Source: an uncultured Hyphomicrobiales bacterium
GTDB lineage: Bacteria > Pseudomonadota > Alphaproteobacteria > Rhizobiales > Beijerinckiaceae
Direction: 5' to 3'
Assembly: GCA_903847605.1 (NCBI GenBank)
Contig: CAINED010000059.1
Location: forward strand, 62,001 to 126,000
Length of the DNA: 64,000 nucleotides
Part shown: positions 58,991 to 64,000 of the stretch, piece by piece
Position numbering within the stretch: the stretch's first letter is position 1
Layout: the number at the start of each line of letters is the position of its first letter
Notes under the pieces: model-generated
Told to the model about the DNA's origin: nothing
The model's input: the letters and a program-made list of their open reading frames with translations, nothing else
The model's database searches: none
Translations under genes and position numbers: made by a program

Positions 58991-60526
58991 TCAGAGAAGC
59001 GATTGCCAGTTTGATGCGGTCACACCGATTAGCGATATGCTACCGCCATTGCTCAGAACGAGATCGGTTCCAGAGAGGGTATTGCTTAGACTCAAAACCG
59101 TTACGCCATCGGCAAATTGCAAATGATCCGTCTTCTTGAAATCTGTGATCAGATTGTTTCCGGTCGCATCATTGCCAAAGATGAACGTGTCGGCTCCATT
59201 ACCCCCCGACAAGACGTTATTTCCAGCGCCGCCAATGAGAATATCAGATCCGCCTTCGCCGTAAATAAAATCGTCTCCGCCACCACCGAAGAGCACATCT
59301 TTCCCATTTCCGGCGTTGATTTCATCGTCGTAAGCTGTGCCAACATGAGTGTCTGCGTCATTCCCGCCAACCCATGTTTCTCCGGCAGATGTTAACGTGA
59401 ACAGCCGCCCATAAATGTCCTTTTCAGTTGTGTTGTTTGTCCAAGTGAAGAAAACGTCGCCATTCGGTAGGAGCAATGCGAAATTAAATAATTCGTCAGA
59501 ATTGCTGGTTGAGATTGTAAAGTTGTCACCCAGCGCAACGCCATTCGCATCGTACCTTTGTCCGGACAGAATTGCTCCCGTCGTCCAGGTGGCGACAAAG
59601 CCACCATCCGCAAGTCCAACCACCTCGCCTCCAAATTCGAGTCGGAGGCCTTATGCGTAGGGAGAAATCTCAATCTCACCACCAACCTTGCTGCCCGTGG
59701 CGCTGAAGATTTGTCCAACGACAGCCTCTCCGCTACCGTTCGGATCGGTAGATTCCCAAATAACAACGAAGCCGCCGCCGCTTAAACTCGCAATCGACGC
59801 GCGCCGCTGGTCGCCAGCAGTTTGAGAATTAATCAGGAACTCGCCGCCTATCTTGTTGGCATTCGAATCGAAGCGTTGTGCGAACACGCCCTCTCCGCTT
59901 CCGTCTTGTCCCTCCGAAGTCCAAATCGAAACAAAGCCGCCGTCAACAAGGCTCGCGCTTGATCCGTACTTCTGTCCTCCCTGAATAGTGGTATTAATCT
60001 GAAATACGCCCCCGGCCTTGTTGCCGATTGCATCGAACCGCTGTCCAAATTGTCCAAGCCCGTCGCCATCTCCGCCTGCGCTCCACGTTGCGACAAAGCC
60101 TCCATCCGCAAGCGCAATCATACCTTGATTGCTCGTAATTCCTCCGGTGGTGTCGATACGGAATTCGGTGCCGAGTGGGTTCGCATCGACATCGAATATT
60201 TGCGCGGCGATCCCTTCTGCGAGACCGGGTTGTCCCGATAATACCCAATCGATAACAAAACCGCCGCTTGCCAACGCGATGACGTTCGGCGTGCCCTGGC
60301 TTCCAGCCGTCGTCGTGTTCACCAGAAACTCTGAGCCTTCAGGAAAACCTGTCGAGGACAAAACTTGGGCATAAACGCCGTATCCCGCTCCGTCTTGTCC
60401 GAAAGACTGCCAAGTAATAACGATGCGTCCGTCGGCCAACACCGTCGCCCGAGAATCTGCTTGAATGCCGCTTATTGTGGCATTGATCGGAAACGCATCG
60501 CCAACAGGTACTGCCGATTCAGCCAT
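58991..60526 (-). pseudogene. RTX-type calcium-binding repeat protein gene split by an in-frame stop
   Basis: Two same-frame pieces form one gene. The upstream piece (60526-59651, about 291 residues) consists of repeats of about 50 residues with cores such as LADGGFVATWSAGGDGDGLG and NKIGGEFLIN. It ends at a TAA (59651-59653). After eight codons the frame resumes with GGEVVGLADGGFVATW and leads to a C-terminal domain with RTX nonapeptides (GGGGDDFIYGEGGSDILIGG) and a likely type I secretion tail. The truncated product would lack the calcium-binding and secretion part. Either a nonsense mutation or readthrough is possible. GGGGGAGG precedes the ATG at 60526. The DNA is visibly less GC-rich than its surroundings, suggesting transfer. 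Confidence 0.8.
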
Positions 60527-60730
60527 AGTCGCCTCCCCCACATAGAAATAAATGCACAGCCAAGCTGTCAGGTTCTGGATCGATTTACAAGTCGCACTGC
60601 CGCTCTGTCGAATTTCGACCGCTGTTTGGCCAGCTCACTTGGTGGATGCGAGGCCGTGTCAATTCGCTATGCTATTCGATATCAACGGGCCTGAAATATT
60701 CGACCACCAAAGCAATCCACCCACGTCCGT

Positions 60731-60943
60731 TCAGCCTGGGTGTGCTCTGCTGGCATCAAAGAGCTCGGCCGACGCCTGCAACATCCTCACGCTTTCCGGC
60801 CAATAGCTCGCCCGGTTATGTGCCCAGCGAATGACGTACCCGTCCCGATGAGCCAACGCGGCCTCCATCGCATCCGGTTTGAAGCCCTGCTCATTCAAAA
60901 TTATCGAGGCAGTTGCCCTGAACCCATGTGCTGTCAAATCGTC
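60731..60943 (-). pseudogene. C-terminal remnant of a P4-type tyrosine integrase
   Basis: About 70 residues match the end of P4/IntS-like tyrosine recombinases. The HGFRATAS stretch holds the second catalytic arginine, ALAHRDG holds the following histidine region, and HNRASYWPE is the nucleophile region. The N-terminal DNA-binding and first catalytic parts are missing: upstream codons turn into repeat sequence. It therefore cannot be active. It marks a past integration event next to the RTX gene. No adjacent tRNA gene was seen. Confidence 0.75.
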
Positions 60944-61040
60944 TTTGCTATTCACAATCGCCGCACAGACGAATTGAAAGCATATTCCGAAAGCGGGCGG
61001 TTCTTGGTCCAGAACGATGGAAACACCAATTCCCCAACTT

Positions 61041-61209
61041 CGAGGGTTTCGGGGAGTGCGCCGGAAACCCTCGTGCTTCGATAAGCTCGCTTCGCTCGCC
61101 CCCCTCATCCGGCCGCCATCCGGCGGCCACCTTCTCCCGCAAGGGGAGAAGGGCGCGCCCCCAACCCTCTTCCTTCGAGACGCCGCTTCGCGGCTCCTCA
61201 GGATGAGGG
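61041..61209. repeat. Mosaic of palindromic intergenic repeats (RIME/REP-like)
   Basis: Three palindromic blocks lie in series. CGAGGGTTTC (61041-61050) pairs with GAAACCCTCG (61064-61073). A second block at 61100-61155 holds CCGGCCGCC-type and CTTCTCCC/GGGGAGAAG complementary arms. A third at 61165-61209 reads CCCTC...CTTCGAGACGCC...GGCTCCTCAGGATGAGGG. The middle block has the look of rhizobial RIME elements. The AAACCCTCGTGCTTCGA part is similar to the repeat at 58005-58057. The last block overlaps the stop codon of the downstream-lying sulfhydrylase gene. Confidence 0.75.
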
Positions 61210-62526
61210 CGCATTCATCGCCTGATCCAGATCGGCAATAATATCCTCGACATCCTCGATGCCAACCGACAGCCGCACCACGTCCGGTCCGGCGCCGGCG
61301 CTCACCTTCTGCTCGTCGGAGAGCTGGCGGTGGGTTGTCGAGGCCGGGTGGATGATGAGGGAGCGGGTGTCGCCGACATTGGCGAGATGGGAGAACATCT
61401 TCACGTTCTTCACGAGGTTGATGCCGGCGTCGTAGCCGCCGCGCAGGCCGAAGGTGAAGACGCCGCCGCAGCCCATCGGGCAATATTTTTGCGCGAGCGC
61501 ATTGTACTTGTCGTTGGCGAGGCCGGGATAGCTGACCCAGCTGACCGAGGGATGCGTCCACAGATGCTGCGCGACCGCGAGCGCATTGTCGGAATGGCGC
61601 TGCATGCGCAGGGGCAGCGTCTCGATGCCCGTGGTGATGAGGAAGGAATTGAACGGCGAGATGGCCGGCCCGAGATCGCGCAGGCCCAGCACGCGGCAGG
61701 CGATGGCGAAGGCGAAATTCCCAAAAGTTTCGCCGATGACGACGCCGTTATATTCGGGCCGTGGCTTGGAGAGCATGGGATAGCGATCGTCCATCCAGTT
61801 GAACGTGCCGCCATCGACGATGATGCCGCCCATGGAATTGCCGTGGCCGCCGAGAAACTTTGTGGCGGAGTGCACGACGATATCCGCGCCCCAGGCGAAG
61901 GGCTGCACGAGATAGGGCGTTGCCAGCGTATTGTCGACGATGAGGGGAATGTTATGCGCCTGCGCGACTTTCGAGATCGCCTCGATGTCGCAGACGACGC
62001 CGCCGGGATTGGCGATCGACTCCATGAAGATTGCTTTCGTCTTCGGCGTGATCGCGGCTTCGAAGCTCGCGGGGTTATCGGGATCGGCCCATTTCACGAC
62101 CCAGCCGAAATTTTTAAAACTGTGATTGAACTGGTTGATCGAGCCGCCATAGAGTTTTGTCGCGGCGATGAATTCGTCGCCCGGCTGCAAGAGCGTGTGC
62201 ATCACGATCATCTGCGCGGCATGGCCCGACGCCACGGCGAGCGCCGCCGTGCCGCCTTCGAGCGCGGCGACGCGCTGTTCGAGGACGGCAGTCGTCGGGT
62301 TGGTGATGCGCGTGTAGATATTGCCGAAGGCGCGCAGGTCGAACAAAGAGGCGGCGTGATCGACGTCTTCGAACACGAAAGATGTCGTCTGGTAGATCGG
62401 CGTCGCGCGAGCGCCGGTGGCAGGATCGGGCGCAGCGCCGGCGTGGATGGCGAGGGTCGAGAAGCCGGGGGCGGGCGGCGCATCGCCCTCTTGCGGGGCC
62501 ATGTCGTTCTGCTGGTCGTCGTTCAT
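61198..62526 (-). CDS. metY: O-acetylhomoserine aminocarboxypropyltransferase/sulfhydrylase (MetY-type)
   Basis: This PLP enzyme has 442 residues and makes homocysteine from O-acetylhomoserine and sulfide, as part of methionine synthesis. TLAIHAGAAPDPATGARATPIYQTTSF opens the Cys/Met-metabolism domain; LEGGTAALAVASGHAAQ binds PLP phosphate; and the PLP lysine is in HSATKFLGGHG. The C-terminal HPASTTHRQLS is also typical. GAGGAG precedes the ATG at 62526. Its final codons (APSS-stop) lie inside the REP-like repeat, so the repeat has set the C-terminus. O-succinylhomoserine use (MetZ) cannot be excluded. Confidence 0.92.
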   Translation of the reverse strand: MNDDQQNDMAPQEGDAPPAPGFSTLAIHAGAAPDPATGARATPIYQTTSFVFEDVDHAASLFDLRAFGNIYTRITNPTTAVLEQRVAALEGGTAALAVASGHAAQMIVMHTLLQPGDEFIAATKLYGGSINQFNHSFKNFGWVVKWADPDNPASFEAAITPKTKAIFMESIANPGGVVCDIEAISKVAQAHNIPLIVDNTLATPYLVQPFAWGADIVVHSATKFLGGHGNSMGGIIVDGGTFNWMDDRYPMLSKPRPEYNGVVIGETFGNFAFAIACRVLGLRDLGPAISPFNSFLITTGIETLPLRMQRHSDNALAVAQHLWTHPSVSWVSYPGLANDKYNALAQKYCPMGCGGVFTFGLRGGYDAGINLVKNVKMFSHLANVGDTRSLIIHPASTTHRQLSDEQKVSAGAGPDVVRLSVGIEDVEDIIADLDQAMNAPSS

Positions 62527-62720
62527 GAAAGGCTCCTCAACCCGGATTGCTGTGCGCGCTCTTCTGCGCGCCCGCAAAGCTAGCCCGCCCGGAGGCCGGC
62601 TGGAAGAGGAAGACGCCCGATTTTCGGCAAAGGCCGCTGGCCGGGGCGGAGCGCAGGGCCGGAACATTGGCCTGGGACGGACGTTCGCTCTGGCAACCAA
62701 AGCATTGCGAGGAGAGCGAA

Positions 62721-62918
62721 ATGGCCGAAGCCGTCTATCAGGTCGAAAAAGAGGGTGCAGGCTGGGTGGTGCGGCATGATGGCGATACGTCCATTGAATA
62801 TGCCTCGCGCGAAGCCGCGTTCGAGGCCGCCGTGCCTGCCGCTTCCCTGGCGGTGAAGCAGGGATTGTCAGTGATGATCACCGTGGCCGCGCCGCCAGCC
62901 GGTTCGACAGTCCAGTGA
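62721..62918 (+). CDS. Small DUF2188-like protein
   Basis: The protein has 65 residues: a beta hairpin (VYQVEKEGAGWVVRHDGD), a helix (SREAAFEAAVPAASLAVKQ) and a final strand (SVMITVAAP). This resembles small stand-alone DUF2188-type domains of unknown function. The strong GAGGAGAG site before the ATG at 62721 and the compact fold support a real gene. It is divergent from metY and ends 7 bp before the convergent transporter gene. Confidence 0.72.
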   Translation: MAEAVYQVEKEGAGWVVRHDGDTSIEYASREAAFEAAVPAASLAVKQGLSVMITVAAPPAGSTVQ

Positions 62919-62925
62919 CCCGTTA

Positions 62926-63740
62926 TTATTTAAACAGAACGAGACTGAGCGCCATCGCCGCCATACCTATCACGATGCCGTAAACGGTCTCGTGGCCCCT
63001 TGCATACCTGCGCGCGGCCGGAAGCAGTTCATCGAGCGCGAGAAAGACCATCGCGCCCGCAATGATGGCGAATACGGCGCCGAATACGAAATCGTTCAGG
63101 AACGGCGCCAGCAACATATAGCCCGCGACCGCGCCGAAGGGTTCAGCAAGGCCCGACAGGAACGTTGCCATTACGGCCTTTGTCTTCGAGCCCGTCGCAT
63201 AATAGACGGGGATTGCGATCGAGACGCCCTCGGGGATGTTGTGCACGGCAATGGCGAAGGCGAGCGGCGCTCCGACGACTGGATTGTCCAGCGTCGCAAA
63301 GAAAGTCGCGAGCCCCTCGGGCAGGTTATGCGCCGTGATTGCCAGTGCGGCCATGAGGCCGACACGGGCGATCTGCTTGCGGTCGACATCCTCGCCTTCG
63401 GGCCGCGAGAGAAGGCCAGCCTCGTTCGTGCCGCCATGCGGATTGGGAACCAGCCTGTCGATGGCGACCAGCATCGCGACGCCGGCAAAGAAAAACAGGG
63501 TCGCCCAAGTATAGCCCATCTTCTCGCCGGCGGATTTCGTGAAGGCGGCGTTCGCCTTCACGAAAATCTCCACCAACGACACGTAAACCATCGCTCCGCC
63601 CGAGAAGGCGAGGCCGAATGCCAGCAGCCTCGTGTTTGTCTGTTTGGCCGTCAGGACGAGCACGCTACCCAAGGTTGTGGCGAGACCGGCTCCAAAGCAA
63701 TGGCGAGCGCAATCCATACAGCGGTCGAAGAAAAGTCCAT
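62926..63740 (-). CDS. zupT: ZIP-family metal transporter (ZupT-like), apparent frameshift in first helix
   Basis: This is a ZIP-family divalent-cation importer of about 271 residues if the frameshift is mended. Two metal-binding motifs are intact: HNLPEGLATF (helix 4) and HNIPEGVSIA (helix 5), with the SGLAEPFGA stretch after them. The frame that carries them only opens at 63717 with an odd MDCARHC. A better N-terminus, MDFSSTAVWIALAIA, starts at the ATG at 63740 in another frame and joins the main frame at about 63693-63696 (GCTTTGGAGCC). One missing base, or a -1 slip, would restore IAFGAGLATTLGS. Confidence 0.8.
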
Positions 63741-63828
63741 TGGGTGTCCGTCCGAAAATCGGTTTTTGGCTAATGCGTGAGCTAGTGCCCGCCGGGCGTC
63801 ATGATAAGGGGCATCCCGCGATCATGCT

Positions 63829-64000
63829 CAGTCGCCGAAGATCGCGTCGAAGATCAGTTTCACGTTCAGCGTCACGATGATCGCGGCGATGATGCAGGCG
63901 AGCGCCGTCTGCCATTTCGCTGCGACGAGTTCGCCGAGCATCTTTCGCGATGCCGTAAACCAGACGAGCGGGATCACCGCGAAGGGCAGGGCGAGCGACA
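63829..64000 (-). CDS. mntH: Nramp-family Mn2+/Fe2+ transporter, C-terminal end
   Basis: These are the last 57 residues of a protein that runs off the right edge. [25 protein letters not shown] and the final helix [22 protein letters not shown] match the end of MntH/Nramp transporters, in which the LPFAVIPL segment belongs to helix 10 or 11. It is on the same strand as the ZupT-like gene, 88 bp upstream of it, so the two metal importers may be coregulated. The diagnostic DPGN and MPH motifs lie outside the window. Confidence 0.75.

Noticed and set aside
61330..62583. 417-codon open frame on the plus strand
   Set aside because: It is antisense to the metY gene, whose PLP-binding motifs are clear.
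1..64000. CRISPR array, prophage module or rRNA/tRNA genes
   Set aside because: No regularly spaced repeats, no phage structural genes and no recognisable cloverleaf or rRNA sequence were seen by eye; only one integrase remnant was found.

Overview
The window is GC-rich, densely coded chromosomal DNA from an alphaproteobacterium, most likely a Rhizobiales (Hyphomicrobiales) member. Signs of this are alphaproteobacterial or rhizobial marker families (DUF2865, DUF2842, TIGR02444/DUF2390, NnrU, COX15-type CtaA), RIME/REP-like palindromic intergenic repeats, and a GAAC-N7-GAAC SOS box of the alphaproteobacterial LexA type. I saw no rRNA, tRNA, CRISPR array or intact insertion sequence. No gap between genes exceeds about 280 bp.

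Region 1 (1-19,501) is a dense glycolipid/LPS-type locus with genes on both strands. It holds an epimerase fragment, six glycosyltransferases, a Gfo/Idh/MocA dehydrogenase, a B12-dependent radical SAM enzyme of the HpnP/DUF4070 type, an MsbA-like ABC exporter, LptF, LptG, LptB, LpxD, an operon of LpxB-related protein + membrane GT2 + acetyltransferase, and an ArnT-like transferase. LptF/G/B and LpxD lie away from their usual partners (lptD, lptA/C, rpoN, bamA, fabZ, lpxA). They may form a second export and acylation set for a distinct glycolipid.

Region 2 (19,529-33,893) is mostly housekeeping and transport: an orphan Bug-type binding protein, a TauD-family dioxygenase, UDP-glucose dehydrogenase, TIGR02444 protein, UbiX, aldose-1-epimerase-like protein, FolD, a Crp/Fnr regulator, a PotGHI-type polyamine importer without its binding protein, an AsmA-family protein, a DUF2865 protein and a small conserved protein.

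Region 3 (33,910-51,905) carries an RND efflux pump with its adaptor, then a Wzy-type exopolysaccharide locus. The locus has two GT4 enzymes, a Wzy-like polymerase, a secreted Asp-box protein, an OafA-type acyltransferase, a polyprenyl glycosylphosphotransferase, a short OPX export lipoprotein, a Wzz/GumC co-polymerase with a degenerate kinase domain, a FemAB/CelD-like protein and a NodB-type deacetylase. No Wzx flippase is seen.

Region 4 (51,908-57,855) holds DUF2842, heme A synthase, a small secreted protein, PncC/CinA-C, a class II aldolase beside a second orphan Bug protein, and an NnrU membrane-protein operon.

Region 5 (57,856-61,210) looks accessory. It has REP/RIME-like repeats at both ends, an uncharacterised gene with a perfect SOS box at its 5' end, an RTX-type gene split by an in-frame stop, and the C-terminal remnant of a P4-type integrase.

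Region 6 (61,198-64,000) returns to core genes: an O-acetylhomoserine sulfhydrylase-type enzyme, a small DUF2188-like protein, a ZupT-family transporter whose first helix is out of frame, and the end of an Nramp (MntH) gene.
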